NCBI GenBank assembly: GCA_944324705.1
Contig: CALUXI010000006.1
Location: 1 to 64,000, forward strand
Direction of reading: 5' to 3'
Length of the DNA: 64,000 nt
From: an uncultured Acholeplasmatales bacterium
GTDB taxonomy: Bacteria > Bacillota_I > Bacilli_A > Acholeplasmatales > Anaeroplasmataceae
The notes under the pieces are model-generated. The model saw only the letters and a list, made by a program, of their open reading frames with translations, was not told where the DNA came from and did not search any database. Below are positions 37,084-46,762 of the stretch, piece by piece. Each line of letters starts with the position of its first letter. Position 1 is the first letter of the stretch. The position numbers were made by a program, and so were the translations under genes.

Positions 37084-38206
37084 TTTTATTTAGCTCCTTT
37101 TTATTATCATATTTAACTTTTAATTCAAATATGATATATGAAATAGCACTAATTAACATTAAAAAATAATAAGTAATACCACGCCAAATAACCATTCCAG
37201 CTGAACCAATAGCACTAGTTACACCAGCAAAAGTAGTAAATATGAAAGTAAAGGCAATTTCAATACCACCAGTACCACCTGGAGTAGGTACCCAAACCAT
37301 AGTAGTTATAGCAAAGGCAGTAGCAAGCATAATTATTGGTAAAGTTTCTAATGCAAGATCTACACCTAATGATTTTAGAATAAAGAAAGGAATAGCATAA
37401 TAGAAGAATAAAGAAATTCCGCGTATTAAAATAGCAAGAAAGAAATACCATTTGTTAGAAAATATTTCTTTAGATGCTGTTTGAGCGTTTTCACAATATT
37501 TATCAAAGATAGGAACTAATTTAGTTAAGAATTTACCAATAAATTTAATCTTACATAAAGCAAGTAAAACTTTTTTAAAAAAATCACGAATAAATTTACA
37601 AGTAGCCATTAAAATCATAAAGACTAAGGTAAAGAAATTCATAGCAAATCCTAATCCAACCATCCAAATAGTAGAGGCGTTAAAATTACTTGCAAATGTA
37701 CTATAATAAAATAAAGCTGCAATAGCAAATATATTAGTTGCGATCATATATGCAACAAAGTTTGTTAAAATTAAACCTGTAGAATCGGCAGCACTTACTT
37801 TTCTTTTAGTAAATAAATAAACCTGAATAGGTTGTCCGCCAGTAGAAAAAGGAGTAATACCATTAAAGAAGTGTTCAGTATAGCCTATTAGATATGAATC
37901 TATAAAATGGTTTTGCATATTTTTTTTAGCTCTACTTATTAAACATAAGGATAAAGGCCAAATAATTGTATATATTAAAAGACATAGTATGGCTATCCCA
38001 ATGAATTTAAGATTAGCATTTTGCATAACTTTTATGACTTCTCCCATATCTTCAAAACTAAACAGAAGAGTAAATGTTACAGCTGATAGTAATAAAACTA
38101 CTAAAATCCAAGAAATTATTTTTTTCTTATTTATGGGTTTATTTTCTGGTTTTTTATTGTTTGATTCTATATTGATGTCAGTTAATTGTTCTTCATTGTC
38201 AAGCAT
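37055..38206 (-). CDS. YbhN/MprF-type flippase-like membrane protein (PF03706)
   Basis: About eight transmembrane helices follow a 45-residue charged cytoplasmic N terminus. The family pattern appears in YTEHFFNGITPFSTGGQPIQ and PTPGGTGGIEIAF, shared with the flippase half of lysyl-phosphatidylglycerol synthases. There is no synthase domain. Pairing with a glycosyltransferase suggests lipid translocation or glycolipid synthesis. I chose the ATG at 38206 after GGAGG, because the longer frame would begin inside the tRNA. Confidence 0.88.
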   Translation of the reverse strand: MLDNEEQLTDINIESNNKKPENKPINKKKIISWILVVLLLSAVTFTLLFSFEDMGEVIKVMQNANLKFIGIAILCLLIYTIIWPLSLCLISRAKKNMQNHFIDSYLIGYTEHFFNGITPFSTGGQPIQVYLFTKRKVSAADSTGLILTNFVAYMIATNIFAIAALFYYSTFASNFNASTIWMVGLGFAMNFFTLVFMILMATCKFIRDFFKKVLLALCKIKFIGKFLTKLVPIFDKYCENAQTASKEIFSNKWYFFLAILIRGISLFFYYAIPFFILKSLGVDLALETLPIIMLATAFAITTMVWVPTPGGTGGIEIAFTFIFTTFAGVTSAIGSAGMVIWRGITYYFLMLISAISYIIFELKVKYDNKKELNKNDTCSTDRG

Positions 38207-38230
38207 GCTTAACCTCCATATACAAAAAAA

Positions 38231-38304
38231 TGGTGCCCCAACCAAGAATCGAACTTGGATTTAAGCATTACCATTGCTTCGTTTTACCATTAAACTAAAA
38301 GGGC
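38231..38304 (-). tRNA. tRNA with anticodon GGT (Thr) and an unusual acceptor stem
   Basis: The anticodon stem AAGCA/TGCTT encloses ATGGTAA, giving GGT. The D-arm GTTT/AAAC with GG in its loop and the T-arm CCAAG/CTTGG with TTCGATT are regular, and CCA is encoded. The acceptor pairs well for five positions (GCCCT with GGGGC, one G-U) but the two base pairs next to the D-arm are U-U. It lies 25 bases before the flippase gene start on the same strand. It may be functional or degenerating. Confidence 0.75.
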
Positions 38305-38448
38305 GCATAAAGATTATAACATAAATGTTTTATTTTGCAATTGAAATAAAAATAAGAGAAAACTATTTGTAATATTTTTTATAAATAAACAAAATTAATT
38401 ATTTGTTATAAAAATAAACAAAATATGGTTTTAAATGCCTTAATGATG

Positions 38449-38477
38449 TTGAAAAAGAAGTCTAAGAGTTTTATAAT
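38449..38477 (+). promoter_or_regulatory. Promoter of the pyruvate:ferredoxin oxidoreductase gene
   Basis: TTGAAA (38449-38454) and TATAAT (38472-38477) are separated by 17 bases, a near-consensus vegetative promoter. Just upstream, ATAAACAAAAT is repeated at about 38387 and 38413, which may be an activator site or simple AT repetition. Confidence 0.75.
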
Positions 38478-38508
38478 AATATAGAAATCTCATATCAAGG
38501 AGGAAATT

Positions 38509-41500
38509 ATGAGTCAAGATAAAAAAAGAATGGCAGTCGATGGTAATTATGCTGCTGCATATGCTGCCTACGCTTTTACAGAGGTAGCTGGTATCTACCC
38601 TATTACTCCGTCATCACCTATGGCAGAGTATACTGATGAATGGGCTGCTCAAGGTAAGAAAAATTTATTTGGTATGCCTGTTAAAATCGTTGAAATGCAA
38701 TCTGAGGGAGGTGCCGCTGGTACAGTTCATGGTTCATTACAAGCTGGTGCTTTAACTACTACATATACTGCATCTCAAGGTTTATTATTAAAAATTCCTA
38801 ATATGTACAAGATAGCTGGTGAATGTTTACCAGGTGTAATTCATGTTTCTGCTCGTGCTTTAGCTGCACAATCTTTATCAATTTTTGGTGATCACCAAGA
38901 TGTTATGGCTTGCCGTCAAACTGGTTTTGCAATGTTATGTTCATCTTCAGTTCAAGAAGTAATGGATTTAGCAGGTGTTGCACACTTATCTGCAATTAAG
39001 GCAAGTATTCCATTCTTACATTTCTTTGATGGTTTTAGAACTTCTCATGAAGTTAATACTATTGAAGCTATTGATTACTCAGTATTTGATAAGTTATTAG
39101 ATAAAGAAGCAGTTGCTAATTTTAGACATAATGCATTAAATCCTGCATTCCCTAAAACTCGTGGTACTGCTCAAAATGATGATGTTTATTTCCAAACAAG
39201 ACAATTACAAGCTTTACAATATGCTAAAGTTCCTGCAATTGTTAAAGATTATATGGAAAAAATTAGTGAAGCAACAGGTCGTCATTATGCTCCTTATGTA
39301 TATTATGGTGCTAAAGATGCCACAGATGTAATTGTTGCTATGGGTTCAGTAACTCAAACAGCTCAAGAAGTAGTTGATTATTTAACAGCTAAAGGTGAAA
39401 AAGTTGGTTTAATGATTGTTCATTTATACCGTCCATTTGCTAAAGAATACTTCTTAGAAGCTATGCCAAAAACAGTTAAGAGAATCGCTGTTTTAGATAG
39501 AACAATTGAACAAGGTTCTGTTGGCGAACCATTATACTTAGATGTACGTTCATTATATTATGGTGTAAAAAATGCTCCATTAATTATTGGTGGTATTTAT
39601 GGTTTATCAAGTAAAGATACTACACCAGATATGGTTTATGCTGTTTATAAGAATTTAGCAAGCAAAGATCCTAAGAATCAATTCACATTAGGTATTAATG
39701 ATGATTTAGGTCATACATCTCTTGATTATTCTGAACATATTGATACAGCTGATAAAGATACAACTGAATTATTATTCTTCGGTTTAGGTTCTGATGGTAC
39801 TGTTGGTGCATGTAAGAATATTTCTAAAATTGTTGGTGACTATACTGATTTATATGCTCAATCATATGCAGCATATGACTCTAAGAAATCAGGTGGTTCT
39901 ACTCGTTTACATTTAAGATTCGGTAAGAACCCAATTAGATCTACATATTTAGTAAACAACCCTCACTTTGTATCATGTTCATTAGATGCATACTTAAAGA
40001 AATTTGATATGATTGTTGGTTTACGTGAAGGTGGAACATTCTTATTAAATACTGTAACAGATAAAGATCATATTGAAGAATTATTACCTAATTCATATAA
40101 GAAGATTTTAGCTGAAAGACATGCTAAATTATATATCATTAATGCTTATCAAGCTGCTCGTGAATGTGGTTTCCGTCCAGGTTTAGGTGTTAATACAGTT
40201 ATGCAATCTGCATTCTTCAAATTAAATCAAAATGTAATGCCTTATGATGAAGCATGTGTTCATATGAAAGAATTTGCTACTAAGACATACATGAAGAAAG
40301 GTGAAGATGTAGTTAAACAAAATCATTTAGCTATCGATTTAGGTGGTTCACGTTTAGTTGAAGTAGAAGTTAAACCTGAATGGGCTAAATTACCTGTTGA
40401 TAAGGCTGAAAAAGCTGACAATTCTAAACCTAAATTTGTTAGAGAAATTGCTGAAGTTATTGATTCAATTAAAGGTGATTCATTACCAGTATCAGTATTC
40501 AAAGATTACTTAGATGGCCATATGCCTCAAGGTACTGCAGCTTATGAAAAACGTGGTGTAGCTACAGACGTACCAGCATGGAACCCAGCTGCATGTATTC
40601 AATGTAATCAATGTGCATTTGCATGTCCTCATGCTTGTATTCGTCCATTCTTATTAGATGAAAAAGAAGTTGCTGCTGCTCCAAGTAATGCTCAATTATT
40701 AGATGCTACAGGATTTAAAGGTTATAAATATGCAATCTCAGTTTCAGTACTTGATTGTACAGGTTGTGGTGTATGTTTAACAGTTTGTCCTGGTAAACCA
40801 CAAAAGAATGCTGATGGTACTGTTACTAAAGTTAAAGCTTTAACTAGTCATCCAATTGCTGCTGCTCGTGAAAATGGTGAAGTTGAATTAGCTGATTATT
40901 ACTATAATCATGTAACTTATAAATCAGAAGTTGCAGGTACTAAGAATGCTAAGAATGTTCAATTCTCTAAACCATTATTTGAATTCAGTGGTGCTTGTGG
41001 TGGTTGCGGTGAAACTCCATATGTTAAAGCAGTATCACAATTATTTGGTAATAGAATGATGGTAGCTAATGCTACAGGTTGTTCATCAATTTATTCTGGT
41101 TCATATCCATCAAGTCCATATACAACAGACGCAAATGGTCGTGGTCCAGCTTGGGCTAACTCATTATTTGAAGATAATGCTGAATTTGGTTTCGGTATGG
41201 AAGTTGCTTATACAACAATGCGTGATCGTTTACAAACAATTATGGTAAACCATTATGCTGATATGCCAGCTGAATTAAAAGCATTATGTGAAGATTGGGT
41301 TGCTCACAGAGAAGAAGGTTCATATACTTTAGAAATCGCTCCTAAATTAGAAGCTGAATTAAATAAAGTAGATGCTCCTTATGCTAAAGAAATTTTAGAT
41401 TTAAAACAATACTTTGTTAAATCATCTCAATGGATTATTGGTGGTGATGGTTGGGCTTATGATATCGGTTATGGAGGCTTAGACCATGTAATCGCTAATA

Positions 41501-42087
41501 ACCAAGATGTTAATATCTTAGTATTAGATACAGAAGTTTATTCAAATACTGGTGGTCAAGCATCTAAATCAAGTCGTTTTGGTGCTATTGCTAAATTCGC
41601 TGCTGCTGGTAAACCAACTAAGAAGAAAGACTTAGCTTCAATTGCTATGAGTTATGGTCATGTATATGTTGCTCAAATTTGTCATGGTTATAACCAAAAT
41701 CAAGTAATTAAAGCTTTACAAGAAGCTGAAGCTTATCATGGTCCTTCAATTGTAATTGCTTATGCTCCATGTATTGCTCATAATATTAAGAAAGGTTTAT
41801 ATATGAGTCAAAACGAAGCTAAATTAGCTACAGAATGTGGTTATTGGCCAACATTCAGATATAATCCTGATTTAGCTAAAGAAGGTAAGAATCCATTCAC
41901 ATTAGATTCTAAAGAACCAGATTGGGATAAATATGAAGCATTCCTATTAAATGAAGGTCGTTATGCTCAATTAACTAAGATTAATCCAGATCATGCTAAA
42001 GAATTATTAGAATGCAATAAAGAAGATGCAATGCGTCGTTATGCAAGATATAAGAAAATGGCAGAAGATCCACATTATGAAGGTTAA
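38509..42087 (+). CDS. nifJ: Pyruvate:ferredoxin (flavodoxin) oxidoreductase
   Basis: This single-chain homodimer-type enzyme converts pyruvate and CoA to acetyl-CoA, CO2 and reduced ferredoxin. The N-terminal domain has GIYPITPSSPMAEY. A ferredoxin-like insert at about residues 690-765 has two 4Fe-4S motifs, CIQCNQCAFACPHAC and CTGCGVCLTVCPGKP. The thiamine diphosphate region has SGACGGCGETPY, GGDGWAYDIGYGG and SNTGGQASKSS. The 1192-residue length is typical. Codon choice is more uniform than in its neighbours, with abundant GCT, GGT, TTA and CGT, a sign of high expression. It indicates anaerobic pyruvate metabolism. Confidence 0.97.
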   Translation: MSQDKKRMAVDGNYAAAYAAYAFTEVAGIYPITPSSPMAEYTDEWAAQGKKNLFGMPVKIVEMQSEGGAAGTVHGSLQAGALTTTYTASQGLLLKIPNMYKIAGECLPGVIHVSARALAAQSLSIFGDHQDVMACRQTGFAMLCSSSVQEVMDLAGVAHLSAIKASIPFLHFFDGFRTSHEVNTIEAIDYSVFDKLLDKEAVANFRHNALNPAFPKTRGTAQNDDVYFQTRQLQALQYAKVPAIVKDYMEKISEATGRHYAPYVYYGAKDATDVIVAMGSVTQTAQEVVDYLTAKGEKVGLMIVHLYRPFAKEYFLEAMPKTVKRIAVLDRTIEQGSVGEPLYLDVRSLYYGVKNAPLIIGGIYGLSSKDTTPDMVYAVYKNLASKDPKNQFTLGINDDLGHTSLDYSEHIDTADKDTTELLFFGLGSDGTVGACKNISKIVGDYTDLYAQSYAAYDSKKSGGSTRLHLRFGKNPIRSTYLVNNPHFVSCSLDAYLKKFDMIVGLREGGTFLLNTVTDKDHIEELLPNSYKKILAERHAKLYIINAYQAARECGFRPGLGVNTVMQSAFFKLNQNVMPYDEACVHMKEFATKTYMKKGEDVVKQNHLAIDLGGSRLVEVEVKPEWAKLPVDKAEKADNSKPKFVREIAEVIDSIKGDSLPVSVFKDYLDGHMPQGTAAYEKRGVATDVPAWNPAACIQCNQCAFACPHACIRPFLLDEKEVAAAPSNAQLLDATGFKGYKYAISVSVLDCTGCGVCLTVCPGKPQKNADGTVTKVKALTSHPIAAARENGEVELADYYYNHVTYKSEVAGTKNAKNVQFSKPLFEFSGACGGCGETPYVKAVSQLFGNRMMVANATGCSSIYSGSYPSSPYTTDANGRGPAWANSLFEDNAEFGFGMEVAYTTMRDRLQTIMVNHYADMPAELKALCEDWVAHREEGSYTLEIAPKLEAELNKVDAPYAKEILDLKQYFVKSSQWIIGGDGWAYDIGYGGLDHVIANNQDVNILVLDTEVYSNTGGQASKSSRFGAIAKFAAAGKPTKKKDLASIAMSYGHVYVAQICHGYNQNQVIKALQEAEAYHGPSIVIAYAPCIAHNIKKGLYMSQNEAKLATECGYWPTFRYNPDLAKEGKNPFTLDSKEPDWDKYEAFLLNEGRYAQLTKINPDHAKELLECNKEDAMRRYARYKKMAEDPHYEG

Positions 42088-42100
42088 TTAAATAAATATT

Positions 42101-42130
42101 TGAGGGTCTTCTAGACCCTCATTTTATTTT
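42101..42130 (+). terminator. Terminator of the oxidoreductase gene
   Basis: TGAGGGTCT pairs perfectly with AGACCCTCA around TCT and is followed by TTTTATTTTTT. Confidence 0.93.
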
Positions 42131-42147
42131 TTAAAGGAGAAAATAAA

Positions 42148-42909
42148 ATGTTAAAGAAAATATCTATTTCATTAATTATATTATTCACGGCCATTATTGT
42201 TTTTATTGCACCAAAAGTTGAAGCAGCAGATGATTATGCAGAATTTAGGGCTACGGCTGCTGCATTAGGATTCAGTGTAAGTAATGATTATTATCCTTAT
42301 CGTATGTTAAACGATACATTTAATGTTCAAGAAAGGACCTATACAATTAAGGATAAATTACAATATTATACAAGAGTTGATGATGTATTATTAAAAAACA
42401 AAGATGCAAACATTTATGCATTAATCTATAGAGTCCTTGTTTCACCTCACAATGGTCGTGATTGGGGATTTATAGGTATAGGTTCATATGGTGGGGAATG
42501 GCTCAACCATCAAGTAAAAGTTTATGCTCAACTACCAGAAGGTTGTACAATGATTCAATATGTTCCGAAAAATGAAGAAAGTTCTTCTGGTGGAACATTT
42601 AGTGTGGGCTTATCTCCAAGTGGACCATCTATATCTTACACTATGAGTTTTAATAGTTCCGATTTAAGTGTATATTCTAATTCAAATTCTGCTACAGATT
42701 ATTATGAAGCTATTTATCAATTTAACCATGGTTCTTTTTATGATTTAGCAAGTAGCTATGTAAGAGGTGAAGTATTCTATTATGGTGCGGTATTATTTAC
42801 GTGCGATTATAGTCCAAATCCTCAAATAACACATGAAATTCAATATTATGATGCTTGTGCTAATAATATTGATACTTTAGAAATATATGGGAATTATGGT
42901 ATTGTATAG
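42148..42909 (+). CDS. Secreted protein of unknown function encoded with an ABC transporter
   Basis: A Sec signal peptide (MLKKISISLIILFTAIIVFI, cleavage probably after KVEA) leads 230 residues rich in Tyr and Ser. It includes a Gly/Ser-rich strand GGTFSVGLSPSGPSISYTMS and two late Cys residues. No catalytic motif or known fold is visible. RBS AAAGGAG precedes the start. It is followed after two bases by a fused ATPase-permease, so the transporter may export, sense or protect against this protein. Toxin/immunity or peptide-sensing roles are possible but unproven. Confidence 0.7.
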   Translation: MLKKISISLIILFTAIIVFIAPKVEAADDYAEFRATAAALGFSVSNDYYPYRMLNDTFNVQERTYTIKDKLQYYTRVDDVLLKNKDANIYALIYRVLVSPHNGRDWGFIGIGSYGGEWLNHQVKVYAQLPEGCTMIQYVPKNEESSSGGTFSVGLSPSGPSISYTMSFNSSDLSVYSNSNSATDYYEAIYQFNHGSFYDLASSYVRGEVFYYGAVLFTCDYSPNPQITHEIQYYDACANNIDTLEIYGNYGIV

Positions 42910-42911
42910 TT

Positions 42912-45068
42912 ATGATTGAATTAAAAAATATAAATAAAAGTTTTGGGGAAAATATAATATTTAAAGATGTAAATTATATATTTAAAGATAGGGGATTATA
43001 TTTAATATTAGGTCCTTCTGGTTCTGGTAAAACGACACTATTAAATCTTATTTCTAATATTGAAAAAACAGACATTGGTGATATTTGTATTGATTTAAAA
43101 AGTGTAAAAGTAATTAATGATATATTTTCTAATACGCTATCTTATGTAACCCAAAATAATAATTTAGTTAGTGGACTTACTGTTAAAGAAAATATTAATT
43201 TAATAAGTGAAGTAGATGAAAACTTATTAGAAAAAGTTAAATTAAAACATTTATTAAATACTAAAGTTGACAATTTATCTAATGGAGAAAGACAAAGATT
43301 GGTTTTAATAATGGCTTATTTAAAAGATAATCCAATTATTTTAATAGATGAACCTACAGCCGCATTAGATAAAGAAAATGCTCATATAATTAGCAACTTA
43401 ATTAAATCTATTTCTAAAAATAAATTAGTAATAGTAACAAGTCATAATGAAGATTTATTTAAACAAATATGTGATTATTTATTAATAATTAAAGATAATA
43501 AATTAATAGAAGAAAAAACTAATAATGAAACTAATAATATTGATGATCTATTAGATATTAATAATAAAGTTAAAAATAATTTTAATATTAAATATTCTTT
43601 AAATGTATTAAAAAGAAATATTTTTAAATTTAGTATATTTACTTTATTAATTACATTATTTACCTTACTATTATTTATCGTTGTTAATATTAAGTTTTTT
43701 TCTTTAACAACCCCAACCATTAATTATTTAAAAGATAAGAATTATGACTATTTGCCAATAGCTAGATATATAGATAATGATGGTAAAGAAGTAGAAATAA
43801 ATTATGGTTCTATGTTATATGATGATTATCTTGATAGTGTTTGGTATATAGACATTAATATAAATAATTTACCTACTAGGATATATTTAAATAACAATAA
43901 AGTTAATTATCTAACCGATTTTGCTTATAATAATTTAAGTAAAAGTATAATAGATGGGAATGTTACTTTAAATTTAAGTATTAAATCTAATAACTTTCAA
44001 GTAAAATTTAAACCAGATACAATTATTAAAGTAGATGGTAAATTAGAAGATTATTTAAATAAAGTAGAATTGTCTAGTTTAGATAGGGATAATCTTTTAG
44101 GTAGATATAATTATATTAATTTAGATAGAGAATTATTTGTCAACAGTTTATATGAAACTTATAATTTATATATTCCTTTAGTTGAAAAGAAAAATTTAGA
44201 TAGTCAAATATTTTTAACAATTCATTATTGTATTTATAATAATGAGCCTTTAATTGCTGGGGAAAAAGAAGAATATATGGCTTCAGATCAAGTAATTATT
44301 TCTAAAGCTTTATATGATTATTTATTTGATGAACCATTTGAAAAAAATATGATTTATGATTTTAGAATACCAGAGCGTAAGACTAATCCAATATATCAAG
44401 AAATACCAGATTTGAGTTATTCTCCTTTTGATCATGGTATGAGAATTATTGGTATTGTTGATAGTAATGAATACGAAGTATATTGTGATTACTTTACTTT
44501 AAATAGTATTGCTAGTCAATACTCATTTTATATGGTTTCTGGTTATGCTATTTCAAATAATATTGATAATATTAAAAAGATATATGAGTTAGGAGATTAT
44601 ATTAATTATAATAATATGATGTCGTTAAAGACGGTTAATAATATATTAGCTAGTGATGATGTTAAATTTATTGACAATACTGTTTTAATCATAAGTATAT
44701 TAGCTAGTATAGCTTTAATTATGTTATTTATATCTTTAATGATTAAAAGTGAGAGAAGGAATTTAGTGACTCTTAAAGTGTTTGGCTTTAAAACAAAGAA
44801 TATAATTAGAAATTATGTATCTATATTTTTATTTTCATTGTTAATAAGTTTAATATTAACATTAATAATTGATATTTTTATAACAAATATGATAAATTCA
44901 ATGTTGATTAAAATTGTTTCTGACATAGGGGTAACATATTTTAATATTAATTATTTAGCTAATATTGGCTTTTATTTAATAATTGTAATTACAATTTCTA
45001 TTATTACTTGTTTATATCTTAATTATATTATTAAAAGAAAAGCTTCTTATATTATAAAAAATAATTAA
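42912..45068 (+). CDS. ABC transporter, ATPase fused to a FtsX/MacB-type permease
   Basis: Residues 1-205 form an ATPase domain with Walker A GPSGSGKTT, signature LSNGERQR and Walker B ILIDEPTAALD. A first transmembrane helix follows near residue 240, then about 330 residues predicted outside the cell, then three C-terminal helices. This is the MacB or bacteriocin-resistance (BceB-like) type layout, which moves force across the membrane and does not form a channel. It starts two bases after the secreted-protein stop without a clear ribosome binding site, so translation is probably coupled. Confidence 0.88.
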   Translation: MIELKNINKSFGENIIFKDVNYIFKDRGLYLILGPSGSGKTTLLNLISNIEKTDIGDICIDLKSVKVINDIFSNTLSYVTQNNNLVSGLTVKENINLISEVDENLLEKVKLKHLLNTKVDNLSNGERQRLVLIMAYLKDNPIILIDEPTAALDKENAHIISNLIKSISKNKLVIVTSHNEDLFKQICDYLLIIKDNKLIEEKTNNETNNIDDLLDINNKVKNNFNIKYSLNVLKRNIFKFSIFTLLITLFTLLLFIVVNIKFFSLTTPTINYLKDKNYDYLPIARYIDNDGKEVEINYGSMLYDDYLDSVWYIDININNLPTRIYLNNNKVNYLTDFAYNNLSKSIIDGNVTLNLSIKSNNFQVKFKPDTIIKVDGKLEDYLNKVELSSLDRDNLLGRYNYINLDRELFVNSLYETYNLYIPLVEKKNLDSQIFLTIHYCIYNNEPLIAGEKEEYMASDQVIISKALYDYLFDEPFEKNMIYDFRIPERKTNPIYQEIPDLSYSPFDHGMRIIGIVDSNEYEVYCDYFTLNSIASQYSFYMVSGYAISNNIDNIKKIYELGDYINYNNMMSLKTVNNILASDDVKFIDNTVLIISILASIALIMLFISLMIKSERRNLVTLKVFGFKTKNIIRNYVSIFLFSLLISLILTLIIDIFITNMINSMLIKIVSDIGVTYFNINYLANIGFYLIIVITISIITCLYLNYIIKRKASYIIKNN

Positions 45069-45080
45069 TTATTTATTTAA

Positions 45081-45108
45081 AAAGGTGGTTTTAAACCACC
45101 TTATTTTA
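45081..45108 (+). terminator. Terminator of the secreted-protein/ABC unit
   Basis: AAGGTGG and CCACCTT pair around TTTTAAA and are followed by ATTTTAT. A TATAAT box for the next operon appears directly after it. Confidence 0.85.
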
Positions 45109-45131
45109 TATAATATTAGAGAGGTGAAAAC

Positions 45132-46139
45132 ATGTTAATTAAATATGAAATATTAAAAGAAACATTAGAAAAAATATTATTAAGTAGAAATGTTTTAAAA
45201 GAGGATGCTAAAAGTTTAGCGGAGATATTTGCTAATAACAGTTTAGATGGTGTTTATTCTCACGGAGCTAATAGATTTCCTCGTCTAATTGAATATATGG
45301 ATAAAGGTGAAGTAAATCCTACAACTAAGCCAAATATTGAGCTTGAAATTGGTTCACTTTGCAAAATGAATGGCAACCTTGGAATTGGACCTTTAAATGC
45401 TAAAATAGCAATGGATAAGGCCTGTGATTTAGCTAAAGTTCATGGGATTGGCCTTGTTATGTTAGGTAATACAAATCATTGGATGCGTGGTGGAACTTAT
45501 GGTCTTGAGGCTGCAAATAAAGGTATGATTGGTATCTGTTTTTCTAATACAACAGCTAATATGCCAGTTTGGGGTGGAATGGACCCGAAATTAGGAAATA
45601 ATCCATTAGTTATTAGTGTACCTAGATCTAATGGTAAACATGTTGTTTGTGATATGGCAATTAGTCAATATTCATATGGTAAAGTTGAGCAAACTCGTCT
45701 TTTGGGTAAACAATTACCATACCCAGGTGGTTTTGATTCTAATGGCAATTTAACTTGTGATCCAACAGAGCTTGAAAAAACAAAAAGATTTTTACCAATA
45801 GGTTATTGGAAAGGTTCTGGCTTATCTTTAGTTTTAGATATGATGGCTACTATACTAACTGGTGGTAATAGTGTAGCTGATATTACTAAATTAGGTGATG
45901 AAGTTGGTTTATCACAGATATTTATTGCTATTGACCCAAGTAAAGTTAATAGTAGTGACAAAACAAATAACTTTGTTGAAAAGATAATAGCGGATATCAA
46001 ATCATCAATTCCAGTTAAGGAAAATGGTGAAGTTTATTACCCGGGTGAATTAAGTGCTAAAACAAGAGAAGAAAATTTAGAGAAAGGGATTCCTGTAGTT
46101 GACGAAGTATGGGCAAAGATTCAATCTTTAATCAAATAG
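45132..46139 (+). CDS. dlgD: 2,3-diketo-L-gulonate reductase
   Basis: This NAD(P)H-dependent enzyme of the Ldh2/MDH2 family (not a Rossmann dehydrogenase) reduces diketogulonate in ascorbate and sugar-acid catabolism. Stretches GVYSHGANRFPRLIEYMDKG, GLVMLGNTNHWMRGGTYG and RFLPIGYWKGSGLSLVLDMM closely match what I recall of E. coli YiaK/DlgD. The protein has 335 residues against 332 in E. coli. It heads an operon with a HAD phosphatase, an AAA ATPase, xylA and xylB, all pentose-related except the ATPase. Confidence 0.9.
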   Translation: MLIKYEILKETLEKILLSRNVLKEDAKSLAEIFANNSLDGVYSHGANRFPRLIEYMDKGEVNPTTKPNIELEIGSLCKMNGNLGIGPLNAKIAMDKACDLAKVHGIGLVMLGNTNHWMRGGTYGLEAANKGMIGICFSNTTANMPVWGGMDPKLGNNPLVISVPRSNGKHVVCDMAISQYSYGKVEQTRLLGKQLPYPGGFDSNGNLTCDPTELEKTKRFLPIGYWKGSGLSLVLDMMATILTGGNSVADITKLGDEVGLSQIFIAIDPSKVNSSDKTNNFVEKIIADIKSSIPVKENGEVYYPGELSAKTREENLEKGIPVVDEVWAKIQSLIK

Positions 46140-46762
46140 ATTTAATTATTTTTGATATGGATGGTCTCATGTTTGATACTGAGGTCTTAGCAGAAAAAAT
46201 TTGGGCTAAAATTTTAGCTAGTCATAGTTTAGTGTTTAATAAAGAGTTTTTAGATAGCATTAAAGGTAGAAATATTGCTGATTCTAAAGTTTTATTTGAA
46301 AAATATTATGATACGAATATTTCTTTTTTAGATTTAAAAGAAGAAAGAAATGAAATGCTAGAGTATGAATTAAGACATAATGGGGTTCCAATAAAAAAAG
46401 GACTTATTGAAGCTTTGAATTATTTAAAATCATTAAATAAAAAAATAGCTTTAGCATCATCAAGTTCAAAACAACTAATATTAGATAATTTAAAAGATAC
46501 TAATTTAACAGCCTATTTTGACTATATAGTTAGCGGTGAGGATTTTAAACAATCTAAACCAAACCCAGAAATATTTTTAAATTGTAGTAAACACTTTAAT
46601 TTGCAACCTGAAAGATGTTTAGTATTAGAAGATAGCAAATCAGGTATTGAGGCAGCAATAAATGCTAATATGCAGGCAGTATGGGTTCCAGACTTAGTAA
46701 GGTTTGATATTCCAAGTAAGGTTATTAAAATTAAAGATTTAACTGAAGTTTTAACGTTATGA
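46109..46762 (+). CDS. HAD-family sugar phosphatase / phosphoglucomutase-like
   Basis: HAD motif I is FDMDGLMFDTE with the nucleophile and acid Asp residues. Motif II is the Ser of ALASSSS, and motif III/IV is SKPNPEIF with VLEDSKSG. The 217 residues and the four-helix cap fit subfamily IA (beta-phosphoglucomutase and small phosphatases). Its ATG lies inside the last codons of dlgD, and its stop overlaps the ATPase start. The substrate is probably a sugar phosphate, given the operon. Confidence 0.9.
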   Translation: MGKDSIFNQIDLIIFDMDGLMFDTEVLAEKIWAKILASHSLVFNKEFLDSIKGRNIADSKVLFEKYYDTNISFLDLKEERNEMLEYELRHNGVPIKKGLIEALNYLKSLNKKIALASSSSKQLILDNLKDTNLTAYFDYIVSGEDFKQSKPNPEIFLNCSKHFNLQPERCLVLEDSKSGIEAAINANMQAVWVPDLVRFDIPSKVIKIKDLTEVLTL

